From Cacajao melanocephalus (taxonomy: Eukaryota > Chordata > Mammalia > Primates > Pitheciidae): a stretch of DNA of 64,000 nucleotides. Each line of letters begins with the position of its first letter. Position 1 is the stretch's first letter. Under the pieces are notes generated by a model. It ran no database searches, had not been told where the DNA came from, and saw only the letters and a program-made list of their open reading frames with translations. The stretch spans positions 1-64,000 of the forward strand of contig CAUYLG010005117.1 of the NCBI GenBank assembly GCA_963573385.1, in the 5' to 3' direction. This document shows positions 10,866 to 25,297 of this stretch, one piece after another. The translations under genes were made by a program, and so were the position numbers.

Positions 10866-11304
10866 CAACAGCAACAATAACAACAACTTTTACATTTTAC
10901 ACTGATGTGGGTATATACAAGGGACACAAGAGTCAATTGAAAGAGTTTCTAACAGCCACACCTGGAACAACTGGAGCAAGAAAATTAAAGCGATATTGGA
11001 TTATAAGCTAAAAGATACGTTAAATATTTAGCAGTCCACACTGATATAAATAAATAATTGAATAAATTCATAATTAGGGCAAAAAAAAACAAGCCACATG
11101 TGCAGAATAATCTCAAATAATTTACATAGATACTCTACTCTCAAGTAGAAGGAGCATAGTTCTTCCCTTCTTAAGAATGGGTTTGTACATAGTAATTTTT
11201 TTCAATGAGTACACCATAGAAGGGGGATGGATAACTTTGTGGAGAAATCAGAGAAATAGCCAGTGACCAAGTTTAACATAATAAAATATAAATCATGTTG
11301 ATAG

Positions 11305-12033
11305 TGTTACCAGTAGTAAATCTGTAGGAGTCTGTAGCAACCTCAATTTTTGCCTCCTCAGAAAATTTCAACTGAGGGGCATAAGGACAGAAGGAGATAC
11401 TGAGGCAACTTTCAGAGCAGGCATGAAATTTTATTAAAAAGTATTAGAGCAGGACCAAAAGGAGGTAAAATGCACTCGGAAGAGGGCCACACAGGTGCCT
11501 TAAGATATTTAAATGCACTGTTTGACCTTTGACTTGGGTTTTTATGCATTGGTATGCTTCCAGGGAGGTTGTGTTCTTTTTCTCTTGATTCTTCCTTTAG
11601 GGTGGGCTGTCCTGTCCCTATACACAGTGACCTGCCGGCACTTGGCAGGGTTGCATGCACAATGTGTTTACTGGAGTTGTACACATGCTCAGCTGAGGCA
11701 ATCTTCCCTTACCAGGAGAGTGTTCCTAGGGGAAGATCATATACCAGTTAAACTCTATGTTTAAGACCATTTTGCATTTTAGCACACGTTGAGCCCACTC
11801 ACTCACAGCTCCTGAGATCTCATCCAGAAGCTGCTGATCGCCAATTTCAGATATTTCCATCTACGGGGAGATTTCCTTTCCCTTGCACCAGATGTGACCA
11901 ATAATTATTTTAGAGAGACAGCTTAAGGACTGCCTGACCATCACCTGATGGTCACCTGATATTCCTGGTTGGAGGGAGGGGCTCCCCTGCCCTGCTCATG
12001 TCTGACTACCTACTGTAAAAATAGTATGCATCA
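11305..12033 (-). mobile_element. ERV1-like solitary LTR, reverse orientation
   Basis: The block is clearly richer in G+C than its surroundings. On the minus strand it starts TGATGCATAC, has an AATAAA-like signal near 11433 in its last quarter, and ends in GGTAACA, as many ERV1 LTRs do. I recognise it as an LTR but cannot name the family. Open frames within it (11412-11684, 11513-11764) are incidental. Confidence 0.6.
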
Positions 12034-12606
12034 TTAATGTGATGTGATAAAAATGTTACTATCGTCTGTGTTCTTCTCCCAAAACACATAACCCTAGTCT
12101 AATCATAAGAAAAGTATCAGACAAATCTCAATTTTTGGACATTCTACAAAATATCTGACTAGTATTTCTCAAAACTCTCAAGGTCTTAAAAACAAGCAAA
12201 GTCTGAAAAACTTTCACAGCTTAAGAGGCACTTAAGGAGATGTGACAACTAAATATAATGTGATTAATTTTCTTAATGAGGATTTGGAAGAGTAAAGGTA
12301 CATGAAATAATAACAAATAATAAAGTGTGAACTTTGGTTAATAATAATAGCATTAAAAAGCCACTTGAACAACCCTTTGACTAAGATCTTCAGTTTAAAA
12401 GAGCTACAAACAGATTTTGAACTAAGCCTATTTGTTGTGGTAATAAGGGTGTATCTGTTTTGACATGATAGGTGTGTTTTGTAGGGTAGAGAAAATGAAT
12501 CAACACACTGATAATGAAGCAGGGTCCTAACTGATTTTATATGTATATATACACACATACACACACACACAGACACATACACACAAAGTTTTACGTATAC
12601 ATAAAG

Positions 12607-12646
<40 letters not shown>

Positions 12647-12663
12647 ATGTATACAAGTTTAAC
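12034..12663. repeat. AT-rich sequence with CA and TA microsatellites
   Basis: No gene is seen. Microsatellites occupy 12539-12586 (CA-rich) and 12608-12656 (TA/TATG). The 116-residue minus frame at 12232-12582 begins in the CA repeat. Confidence 0.8.
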
Positions 12664-14366
12664 TTAGGACACATGGAAAGACCATAACAAGTCTGGGGAC
12701 ATTGAGCCTCTAAATTCTGATGTAACGTTTGCCAATGAAAGTGACTTCCACCCCCACCCTGGTAGCAACCTCCAGCACTGATAGTAACCTCTGCTCCATC
12801 TGAGGTTATTAACTCTGCATTGTCTGAGAAAACTAATGGTCCCTGCTGAGGCAGTTGCCATGCAAGACAATACCGACTACTCAGAAATCATCACTATCAC
12901 GCCTCTTTGCTTCTAGACATTTAGGTAGATTTAAGTTTCTGCAGGCCTCTAAAGATAAGTTACAAAAGTAGACCTATTAGAAAATGTGCTGCACTCAAAA
13001 GAACTACTTGAATGTATTGGTTTATATAGACAGAAATACAGGGAACATAGTTAGGAATGGGTACTTAAGGATGTGGGGTAAAAGTGGAAGTCACATAAAG
13101 TTGGATCTTTTCCCTCAAACTCACGTTCTTTTGATCTAGAGGGAAAAGTGCTTCCTCCAGGAGACACAATAATAACTTATTTGACCTGGAAAATCATATG
13201 GGCCACTCTGAATCAACAAGCAAAGAAGGGAGTTGCTGTGCTGAATGGGGTGATTGTCCCTAACTACTAAGGGGAAAATGGACTGCTTACCACAATGGAG
13301 GTAAGAAAATGTACGTCTGGAATGTAATCGACCCCTTAGGGCTTCTCTTAGTATTATCCTTCCCTGTGATTTAGGTCAGCAGGAAACAACAACTCAATAC
13401 AGGTGAGCCCACGAGTGGCCAAGCCCTTTAGGAATGGAGGTTTGCATCACCCTGCCAAGTCAAGAACCACAACCAGCTCCAGCTGAGGTGCTTACTGAAG
13501 ACAAAAAGAACCCAGAATGGAGAGTGGAAGAAGGTAGTTATTAATTGCAGCTGCTATGTGACCAGTTTCAGAAATGACAACTGTTAATTATTATTTTCTA
13601 CTTATTTTGTTATGAATACATTTGTTATGTGTCTATTTTTCTTATTGTTAACTTATCACATAAGATATATCAAGATATCATTGTATTTATGTATTGTTTA
13701 TTTTGTATTATTTAAGTTATGGTATATCAAGGAGAGAATGAAACACCACTCAAAAACTTTACTTCCTCTTCTAGGTTAATACATTTTTGGTTTTATGCAG
13801 GATAGATGTATTATGTTAGACAGAACTGTGACTTAAATATTGTCTTTATTTAGAGAGTCATTGTGATTTAAGGAGATTTGTCTGAGTGCCAAGTTGACAA
13901 GACAAAGCATGAACTTATGATGGTTAATTTATATGTCAACTTCACCAGGACACTATATACCAAGATTAAAGATTATTTCTGAGTGCATCTGTGTGGGTGT
14001 TTCTGGGTGAGATTAGCATTTGAAGCTGTGAACTAAGTAAGGCAGATTTTTCTCCCCAAAGTGGGTGGGCAATGTCCAATTCTTTGAGAGCCTAAATAGA
14101 ACAAAAAGGGAGAGGAAGGGGGAATTCATTCTCTTTGCCTGCTCACTTGAGCTGACGCATTAGGCTTCTCCTGTCCTGGCAGGAGGCTTATACCAACAGC
14201 GCTCTGGTTCTCAAAAGTACACCACTGGCTTTCCTGGGTCTTCAGCTTACAGGTGGAACATTTTGGGACTAGTTAGCCTCCCTGATTGCATGAGCCAATT
14301 CCTTGCATCAAATTATATACTTATATAGTTTCCTTGGTTTTGTTTCTATGGAAAACCCTGACAGAC
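12664..14366 (+). mobile_element. Internally deleted ERV-L with 3' MLT2B-type LTR
   Basis: The plus-strand order is a gag piece (about 12867-13108, matching the provirus gag near 7285-7500), a direct jump near 13110 into the dUTPase region (GAGACACAATAATAACTT...), the 3' noncoding part, and an LTR at 13916-14366. The LTR starts TATGATGGTTAATTTATATG and ends AAACCCTGACAGACA, the MLT2B pattern. Reverse transcriptase, RNase H and integrase are absent. A 5' LTR is not recognised; TA/CA repeats lie where it might have been. The join of gag to dUTPase is a deletion and leaves no usable frame. Confidence 0.85.
13916..14366 (+). repeat. MLT2B-type LTR
   Basis: This is the 3' LTR of the deleted ERV-L just upstream. 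The sequence before it (AGTTGACAAG...) is the internal 3' end also seen before the LTR at 28351. Confidence 0.85.
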
Positions 14367-15454
14367 AATAACCATGTTCCTAAGAAACAGCCAGTGAAAT
14401 ATTATGGCTTAAAGAGGTATACTACTATATGCACTATATTCTCAAATAGTCCAGAAAAAAATGTGAATATATAAACATATATAGGCACACACATAGTATA
14501 TATGGCATACATGTGTGATATATGATTATATATACCTATATTCATATAATCATAAACATTTTTGCGTGTTTAGAAATTGAGAAATTTGGAAATCCAGGAC
14601 TAGCACTTTGAACTATAATTGCAAATTTCTGTAACTTTGAAGTAATTTCAAAATATATTTTAAAAATTAGTTAAATTGTTTGGTGTAATTTTACAATTAG
14701 AAAATTAAGAAACAAAAATCAAACCATATTTTTCTGGTTTTGTTCCAATGCTCTTTCTGCTACAGCAGAGTTTCTATGGTGAATTTTACACTACAGAAAA
14801 ATTAGTCTAGGCAATAACAGAAAAAATGTTCTTAAGGATTGATTTAAAACCAGGCTCAGATTATCAAAATAGCATAGAAATGAAAAGGTAAGGAAGCTTT
14901 TTAGATAGAAAAGGACAAAAATATCATCAGAGTTGTATTGAGGTCAACACATAGGCAATCTCTTTAAATAAGATGGAAAATATTTCAGTGAAATAATAAA
15001 GCTCACCATTTTTTAATTTATATATTTTATTTAGAATCTTTTAAATGTATGCAATATTTTAAAACTTCTCCTAGTATATCCTGAGCTGGCAAGGATGTGA
15101 CTTGCTTCATGGGTAAGAGCTGAGAGTGAATAATTTACATATTAAGAATATTATGTCATATAGAAAGTGGCTATAGAAATGAATAGTAATTTTCCAAATA
15201 GTTTTAAGATTACATATTTTTATTTAAAAATCTTTGTAGCTAACATTTGACCTCCAGACACCTCCTTGTTATCTTGCTTAATGCACTAGAATAAAAAAAT
15301 TCCCAAGATCATAAAATGCATGATTTTTTATTTCTTTGAACTAAGAAAGCACATTGTTTACTCATTCTACTATGGTGGAGTGTAGGGAAGAGAGCAGTGA
15401 ATGGAACACCAAAATATAGGAATAGAAATACCTGCGCCTTATTCCCAACATAGG
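14367..15454. other. Unassigned AT-rich sequence
   Basis: Holds an alternating TATA/CATA stretch at about 14470-14550. A weak resemblance to an old L1 3' end is seen near 14620-14680 (TTCTGTAACTTTGAAGTA). No gene is seen. Confidence 0.4.
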
Positions 15455-16511
15455 TTTTCTAAAAATTTTTAATTTAATTATAAGTTCTGGGATACATGTG
15501 CAGGACGTGCAGGTTTGTCACATAGGTAAACCTGTGCCATAGTGGTTTGCTGCAGCTACCAACTGCTCACCTCGATATTAAACCTCACATGCATTAGCTA
15601 TTTATCCTGATGCTCTCCCTCCCCATGCCCCACTGACAGGACTCAGTGTGTGTTATGCACCTCCCTGTGTCCATGTGTTCTCATTGTTCAGGTCCCACTT
15701 TTAAGTGAGAACATGCAGTGTTTGGTTTTCTTTTCCTGTGTCAGTTTGCTGACGATACATCTTCCAGCTCCATTCATGTCCCTGCAAAGAACGTGATCTC
15801 ATTCCTTTTTATGGCTGCATAGTACTCCATGGTGTATATATACCATATTTTCTTTATGCAGTCTAAAATTGATAGACATTTGGGTTGATTTCATGCTTTA
15901 CTATAAAGATACATGCACATGTATGCTCATTGCAGCTGTATTCACAATAGTGAATGATTTCATGATTCACTATTGTGAACAGAGCTGCAATGAGCACACA
16001 TGTGCATGTATCTTTATAATAGAAAAATAAAATGTATATTCCTTTGGGTATATACCCAGTAATGGGATTGCTGGGTCAAATGGTATTTCTGGTTCTAGGT
16101 CTTTGAGGAATCACCACACTATCTTCCACAATGGTGGAACCAATTTACATTCCACCAACAGTGTAAAAGTGTTCCTATTACTCCACAGGCTAGCCAGGAT
16201 CTATTGTTTCTGGACTTTTTAATAATCGCCATTTCGAATGGTGTAAGACGGTATCTCATTGTGGTTTTGATTTGCATTTTTCTAATGATCAGTGGTGTTG
16301 AGCTTTTTTACATATGTTTCTTGATCGCATAAATGTCTTCTTTTGAGAAGTGTCTGTTCAGGTTCTTTGTCCACTTTTTAGTGGAGCAAAATAAACTATC
16401 ATCAGAGTATACAGACAACCTACAGAATAGGAGAAAAAATTTTGCAATCTGTCTATCTGACAAAGGTCTCATATCCAGAATCTACAAGGAACTTAAACAA
16501 ACTTACAAAAA

Positions 16512-16513
<2 letters not shown>
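15455..16513 (-). mobile_element. L1 3' part on the minus strand with a 5' inversion
   Basis: From about 15460 to 16380 the sequence is the reverse complement of the L1 3' UTR and the end of ORF2 (ACATGTGCAGG, TACTCCATGGTGTATAT, GGGTATATACCCAGTAATGGG). At 16380/16381 the orientation flips. Positions 16381-16513 are L1 ORF2 in plus orientation (AACTATCATCAGAGT, CTACAAGGAACTTAAACAAA). The inverted piece comes from the part of L1 just upstream of where the 3' piece starts, which is the hallmark of twin priming. A frame of 130 residues at 16333-16725 crosses the junction and is not a gene. Confidence 0.9.
15902..16018. repeat. Fold-back hairpin inside L1 (54-bp arms, 9-bp spacer)
   Basis: Arm 15902-15955 pairs with 15965-16018 with three mismatches. 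The right arm is normal L1 sequence and the left arm is an added inverted copy. GATTTCATG occurs both before the left arm (15888) and as the spacer (15956-15964). Confidence 0.95.

Positions 16514-16559
<46 letters not shown>
16514..16559. repeat. (CA)n microsatellite
   Basis: About 22 AC units sit at the outer end of the inverted L1 piece and probably grew from the A/C-rich L1 sequence there. Confidence 0.95.
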
Positions 16560-16561
<2 letters not shown>

Positions 16562-18688
16562 CTTCTTTTATCTGTGAGTCTCCTAACCATTCAGTCTCTT
16601 CTTTGAGATTTGCTCATTTAGACAATAAAATAATAAGACTAAAAATGATATTGACTTTGGATGTGTTTTGTCTCCTCCCCTCTTTTTATTTATGCAAACA
16701 ATTATACAAGCAAAATGGAGATTGAATTTGCAGTACCTAGTCTATTTGAAGAGAATATGCTATTCAGCTTCTCAGTTGTGATACCTACTTAATTGGTACC
16801 CCTAAGAACAAGGACATTGTTGGTATCTTCATGTAATTTTTTTCTTTTTTTGTACATGATGTGTTTGCTCTTATTAATACAGTTAATTTTTATTATATTC
16901 ATATGAGTTAGGCAAATATATTTTTCTATCTATTTGTATTATGAGAAGCTGAAATAACAAGGAAGACATTCACAAATCTCCCATAATTAGTGCAACAGAC
17001 TGCTCGTGACTTGCAACTAAGTAAGGATACCATGATATAACATGATGTGTATGTGCACATGCTCATGTGCAGCCAAGTGGATATATATGAAACTGGATAT
17101 ACAATATAAATAAAGCTAGTAATCTGACTTCTTTTAGGGTTTACATCACTATAACAATGAACAATATACATACAATAAAGTCATTATAAGCATCATAATG
17201 AAAAATAAATAGACGGGTATGAATTAACTGAAAGTCTACTTTATTTGGGTGGTACTGAAAAATTTTTGTGAGGAGATGCCTTTAATTTAAAACACAATGG
17301 GAAAAGAGATTAGCCGTGCAAAGATCTGGATGGTACAGTGGGCAAGCAAGAACATAATGTTCTATGAAGAGAAAACTGCTAAAATTTAGGTCTTATGGCT
17401 AGAATAAACTGAGTAGGGTTAGGAGTGACGCAAGACAATGATGAAGAAATAGGCAGATCACGTACCACATTGAAAAATTATAGAAATTACATAATGTTTT
17501 AGCCTAAATATGATAGAAAACTTTTAAAGAGTGTTATTCAGCAGAATATTATTATATTCCACAAGTATTTATTATTTACTGTATACTAAACCTTGTTCTG
17601 GAAGTCAAGGATAAAAACTGGCTAAAATCAGGGCAAACATTAAAACATCTAATTTATGTCTTTAAAAGACTCCCTTGGCTGAGTTATGGCCAATGAATTT
17701 TAGGATATTAAGAATGCAAAATAATGTCATTTGAAAGGTTTTTTAAAAGATAAGTTTAGGGAGCCAATTGTGATCTCTTGGGAATGGTACAGATAAGCAA
17801 GCTTAATACATTTAATACATATTTTAGATGGATTCAATAGGACTGTCCTCAGAACTCTGGGGAAACACAGCAACACCTTATTAGATGTTTTGAAGAATGA
17901 AGAGACGAATGATTTGCTAGGATCAGTAGTCTTCCTTACACAGGTGGCTACTTTCTATATCTTTCCTGCATCAGGGATTTACTTTTCAAGTTTATTCATT
18001 TAAAAAGTTTTTTTTCAGCTTAAAGAAAAAGCTTGAGGACAAATAAGTTAACATATAAGGTATCTATCACTGTGCCTGCATCAAAAGAACTTAAACTCTA
18101 TGCTCAAAGTAATGGATAACCATCCCTTTTTACATTTTATAGGTAAATATTTCCTTTTGCTCATTCAATTAGAAATATGAAAGTTTCTTGAATTTTTAAA
18201 TCTTTACATTTATTTTCAAATATTTTGAGAGCTAACTTCATTTCTCAGTATAATTAGCTGTCAATTTTAAAGTTTTATGGAGTTCAACTCTATTTAAATC
18301 AATCAGATGTTTTCCTTATTTACCCTACACCCCCTACCCACCCACACACATCCTGCAGCACATGCCTTTATAGCTTAGACAAGCTTATAGCAATTTTTCC
18401 TCCAATGTAGGCATAAGCGAACAGGTGTTTATGAATATTAAGTTTCATTCTAAAACATTGTATGTTGCTAAACCCAGATCTCCTTTTTAGATTGAATAAA
18501 TATTCCTCCAGCTGCTGAAGTTGGCTGTGGCTATGTCTTCAGTATCAGTCCTCTCTGAAAATTGCCTTTGACCTTACAGAGCCCCTGACGAAGGGTCATG
18601 CTACCGTCTTGGGACAATCAGCTTAAAATATCCTATGTATGTAGGACTATATAAGTTTTACCTATTCGTCCCACTATTTATAAACATC
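16560..18688. other. Mostly unassigned AT-rich sequence, possible L2-like remnant
   Basis: At about 17250-17640 short stretches recall an ancient L2/CR1-type LINE (AGGGTTAGGAGTGACGCAAG; CACAAGTATTTATTATTTAC). Nothing else is recognised and the open frames are short. Confidence 0.3.
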
Positions 18689-19071
18689 TGCTATGGTATT
18701 AATGTTTATCCGCACCAAAACTCATGTTGAGACTCCATTACCATTATAACAGAAGCGAGAGATTGGGACTTTAAAAGATGATAGGCCTTTAGGAGTCTAC
18801 CTCCATCAGTGAGTTTAATGACTTAATAAAAAGGCTTTGAGGGATGAGCTGTCATTCTTGGCCTTTCTGACTTCCTGCTATGTGAGGATCCAGTGATTCC
18901 CTCCCATCCAGAGGATGTAGCGTGCAAGGTGTCATCCTAGAAGCAGGGAAAACTAATATTGGGGCACCTTGAAGTATCCAGCCTTCAGAACGGTAAGCCA
19001 ATAAATTTCTGTTTAATACATATTACCCAGTCTTAGATATTCTGTTGTAGCAGCAAAACCAGACTAAGTCA
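18689..19071 (+). mobile_element. MaLR LTR (MST/MLT1 type)
   Basis: It starts TGCTATGGTATTAATG and ends AGACTAAGTCA, with CCAATAAATTTCTG carrying the poly-A signal and TATTACCCAGTCTTAG near the end, all in the order of MaLR LTRs. The flanking 5-mers ACATC and CCATC could be a target duplication with one mismatch. Confidence 0.8.
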
Positions 19072-21725
19072 CCATCTTTACATAAGACCCAAGATAATGA
19101 CAGGCCTATAAACTAAAACAGTTTCTAAATTCTAAACTGAGATAGTGCCTCCCCCATATTAGCTGTAATTTTGAGTATGAACCATCTGTCAAGACAGAAG
19201 GCCCAGTATATTGTAGTTTTAATAACAAGAAACCAATAACCTAGGAACTTGTGCATTCACTATTACTCTGTCTTTTATGGTGTTCTTTTTCTCCCACATG
19301 GAGCCTGGGGGCTTGCTGAGGTCTAAATGCTTATTTTCGGTTCTCCCAAAAGGATGAAAATGTTGATAAAGTACACTTTGTACTTGCCTGAGAACACAAA
19401 TATCTTCTTGTCATTTGATTCTAAGAAATGGATGAAGAAATTCCAGGGAGAATGCATAGATTAAGTGTTCTTTTTAACAGAAAGCAAGATATCCTGTGCC
19501 TCAGTTTATTGGTTAATTTTTGAATAAAAATTACACAAGTAAAATAATTATTTTTTTGACATTAAACACAAACTCCAAAATGATGATTAAATACACTATA
19601 AGATATTTAACACAGAATATTTTTCTTAACTTTTAACACTACTTCACTAGACGCATATATTTTTCAATGTTGAAGGTAAAGTTATTTCATACAAATTCTC
19701 CTGAGAAAATGTCTACTAAAAAACTAACTGAATTATATCAGCATATCAAAATGCCTGTATCTACATGTTTTCAACTTTATGGGGAAAGCTGCCAAAATCA
19801 GACTAGAGGGGAAAAAGATCTATAAATTTAAGATGGGTTTAAACGCATACAGGGATACAGTGTGTAATTTAACTTCAGGAATGTTGATAAAAATATACTC
19901 AAGGTAGACTGGTATCTCCAGAATCTATAAGAGTCTTTTGTGAATAATATTCTTCTTTACATAAGTATCTCTTCTGAAAAACAAAAGTGTAAAAGACTTA
20001 AGCTGCCTTTCAAAAAAGAAAAGTGGTAGAACATGCACTGTTTAGTAAGCTGTTTTATATTCCATGACAGTTGAAGTTTAGCAGTAACTATATTTGTTAA
20101 AAATTGTGAGTTATTTCTTGGAGCAAATTTCAATTAAACAAATACCTAATTTGTTATATAATTACAATCAGCTAAATAATGCCACTCAGCTATCATGAAT
20201 AATTCAGTCTTCTTTCCTGTGCTGTGACATAAAGTGATATTCCCTGACTTCTCTCAGTCATCCAATATTTGGTTAGCTATGGGAAGTTTCAAAGTGATTG
20301 TTCGGATTTTAATTTAGAAAGAAAACAATGCTGAGAACATTTATGTTATGAAGACAAAATTTCACTTGTTATGTCAGTTCTTAGGTATTGAGAATAAGAG
20401 TTCTTTTTCTTTTCTCATCTCATTCATCAATTTTATGTTCTAAAATTGAGTACTCTGATCATTTTGATGTTCCTGATCACCTCAATCCCTTCTAAGTTGA
20501 AATCTGAACACTGGATGAGTTTACAAAATGAGCAATTTGAGTCGTAGGGGTACTCAAAATAACTGGAGTGCAAATGTTTGGTCTGGTTATGAGGTAGTCC
20601 TAGCAACCAGATTGGATAACCCAATCAGCAATCAAATTTCTCTGCTCCATCATCCAAGCAATTGGGCAAAGTGAATCAAGGATCTCAATGGCCATACGGT
20701 TTATGGATACCCACTGTGTTTCTAATCATATATAGCAATATCAGTTGTATTTCTCTCCTTATTCATTGTTTTTCATGATTTTGTTTTGCCCTATTTATTT
20801 TATTGTAACTTTATTATTTTCACTAAATATATGAGAACATATTTTAAAAAGAGTACCATTAGTATACTGATTTTAATGTCTTCATACAACAGCTATTTAT
20901 TTTACAAAATTCTAGGGAACTTACAGCATTCAGAATATTAAAGATGACACTTTGTATCTAGTTGGAATTTATTCACTTAAATGAGAAGCCCAAAAAGGTT
21001 GATGTCAAAACAAACATTCTGCTTGCTCAGGGGAGTACACTGATGGTGGTGCAGCACATCTGGGATCTTAGGCAACTTGATTTTTTACTTCATTCCCAAA
21101 AGCAAACACACTGACAACCTAAGTGATAAACTATTATCATCATCTCCACACCAGGGATTGTTAATGTAATTTGTCCTGGAAAGGTTCTGCTTGCTGCAAT
21201 TTTTGATGTTGGCAAGAAAAATGAAAATGTATTTTATGATCAAACTATTTCCAGTCTACTAGAAATATTTTTTCTACCGTTTGCCATTTTATTTTTATAA
21301 AATAGTGGGCAAAATGGATATTAAAGGGAAAACAAAAATATGTATTAATAACTGAAAAATAAATATATACACATGAAAGTGTGTGTGTGTGTGTGTGCAT
21401 GCGAATTTCTTGGAAAACATAAGAAACAAAGCTATCCAGTTTCCATCTAAAACTATTACTCAGTTGATTCACGTAATACAAGAAAATAGCCTTACCAAGA
21501 AAACTGTTAGTATCATCTTGTAGTATTAGATTCTCAGAGCTTGCTTCCTTAGGTCGTATGTATGTCTTTATACATGGATTTTATCTGTTCCAGTAGAAAA
21601 TATTTATTACTTTGCATTTTTTAAAAAATATGTGCACTGTTGAATCAAATTTGATGAAGTGATTACTGAAAAATTATATCCAATCATAAAGGGATGCTAC
21701 AAAAATATCAATTCAAAAACAATCC
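19072..21725. other. Unassigned AT-rich sequence
   Basis: No gene or named repeat is recognised. A (TG)n run of about ten units lies at 21379-21398. The frames here are all under 80 residues. Confidence 0.5.
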
Positions 21726-22640
21726 ACTTTTCCCTCTACTACCGACCACATGCCCTTCCATGTTATTTTAAAGCAAATTTCAGAAATTGCATCATTTTAT
21801 CTATAAATTAGGTGTTATGTATGTATAGGTGACAAGAACTCTACTTTTACACATAACTCCAATGCTACTGTTGTCTACACCCAAATCAGTAATAAAAAAG
21901 GAATACCTTAATATTACCATATTCACATTACTCAAATTTTTTATAAAATTTATTTTTGGTCCATATGTTAGGAGTATTTTGTCTCAAAGACGATTTTAAT
22001 CTTTTGCTTTTCCCTCCATCTTTCTTTCCTTTGCAATTTTTGTTGCTGTCTGTATTTTTTTAAGAGGTCATTTTTCTCATAAAGTTTCCTATGATTTGGA
22101 TTTGCTTCCCTATGTTGTGGCTTAACATATTTTTCTTTTAATGTATCTCTTGAAAATTGGTATTTATATCCAGAGAATCACTGAGGTTAAGATTTTTGGC
22201 AAGACCACATCATAGGAAATATTATATATTTCCATCATAAAGTATATAATGTCTTATTTTTCCTTTATGTGTTCTTAGCAGCCTTTTATGACTATTGTCT
22301 ACATTCATTTATTTATTATGTTGCAAAATTATTTCTTTAATTGTGAAATAGAATATTTTTATATTAAAAAAGTCCCCTCTTCTATTGTGTTACCCTAGGT
22401 AAAGTCCGTAAAGAATGGTTGATTCTTTTCAATCATTTCTCAGTTTTCCAAATAATTAGTTGATTTCTCCATATACTTCAAAAGTAATCGAGGAGTGTTT
22501 ATTTTTAGCATTATTATAAATTTATGTGTTTACCAAATGTAATGTACTTTAATCCATTGTATTATAAACCTTATTGATGATCAAAAATGTCCCTTTTTAA
22601 GTCAGTAGGAAGGGATTCTGTTTAAATCTTTCTAAGCTGC
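21726..22640. mobile_element. Old L1-type remnant (tentative)
   Basis: Segments such as TTAAAGCAAATTTCAGAAAT, TTTTTGGCAAGACCACATCA and CAAGACGATTTT-like surroundings follow, in order, a mammalian repeat I associate with old L1 3' regions. The family and strand are uncertain. Confidence 0.45.
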
Positions 22641-22849
22641 TTCAGAAAAGAATATAAGAGTTGAAGGAGTGAAAATTTAAAACTAAATAATTATTAAAAT
22701 GTCCTGCCTTTAAAGAAAAAAAAAAACCTTGGGATTCAAAGATAATGAAAGAATGCCTTGGGCCTTTTTGAAGGCAAAGCCAAGATATAATGAAGAGAAT
22801 TTAATGTAACCCTTGATATTTCTCATTCCAGCAGTCAATGTTGTGAAAC

Positions 22850-24600
<1,751 letters not shown>

Positions 24601-24602
24601 TC

Positions 24603-25297
24603 TTTTTGTGTTGGTTCAGTATCCTGGGTCCAAAAGATTTTCCTAGCCCTAACTCAGGAGAGGGAAAGAAGTTTTTGATTTTTGCCTTTACCCTAAATGC
24701 AATCAAGCTATGCTCTGTTTCTTGGGGACAGAATATCCAGATTCATTTTTTTTCTTTTTGTAATTTGGATAGTCATGCAATTTATGAGGCTTCTACATTC
24801 TAAGCAGAAGCAAATCTCTTAAGCAACTAGGGTTGGCTTTGTTTTGGAAAAATAATTAACACAAACTGTTGAAAATAGAGAGTGAAGAGTGTCATAGTGA
24901 ATTATTTTGGCTAGCACATTTTCCTTAATATAAAAATGTTACCATTGTGTTTGTTCATTCATAATGTACTGATTCTATGGAGTCAGGATAGATCCCCACA
25001 ACCCAAAATTTAATAAAGCTGTCAAGACTGATAATATCACACATCCACCAACAGGGTATGAAAAGGTTTATCACTCGCAAAATGATGCTTCTTAGAGAAA
25101 GTAGGGTAGGCTTCCAAGCAGGTTTGAAAACCATTTGAGAGATCAAGGAGAGAAGATTGGCATAAGTATTTTCTTTTTCTTTAGGAGATAGTGTTGATGA
25201 GGGTTTTGCATGCACGGGCTGGGATTTTTGTTGGTTCAGTATCCTGGGTCCAAAAGATTTTCCTAGCCTTGCCTCAGGGGGCGGAAAGAAGCTTTTC
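24603..25297. repeat. Direct duplication of about 74 bp (24603-24677 and 25224-25297)
   Basis: Both copies share TTGGTTCAGTATCCTGGGTC followed by CAAAAGATTTTCCTAGCC and a similar GGAAAGAAG end. Similarity stops outside. The second copy lies inside the minus-strand frame 24955-25404. Confidence 0.9.

Noticed and set aside
12232..12582. 116-residue minus-strand open frame
   Set aside because: It starts in a CA microsatellite and is otherwise low-complexity AT-rich sequence.
16333..16725. 130-residue plus-strand open frame
   Set aside because: It runs across the L1 inversion junction and a (CA)n tract, giving a run of His-Thr repeats.
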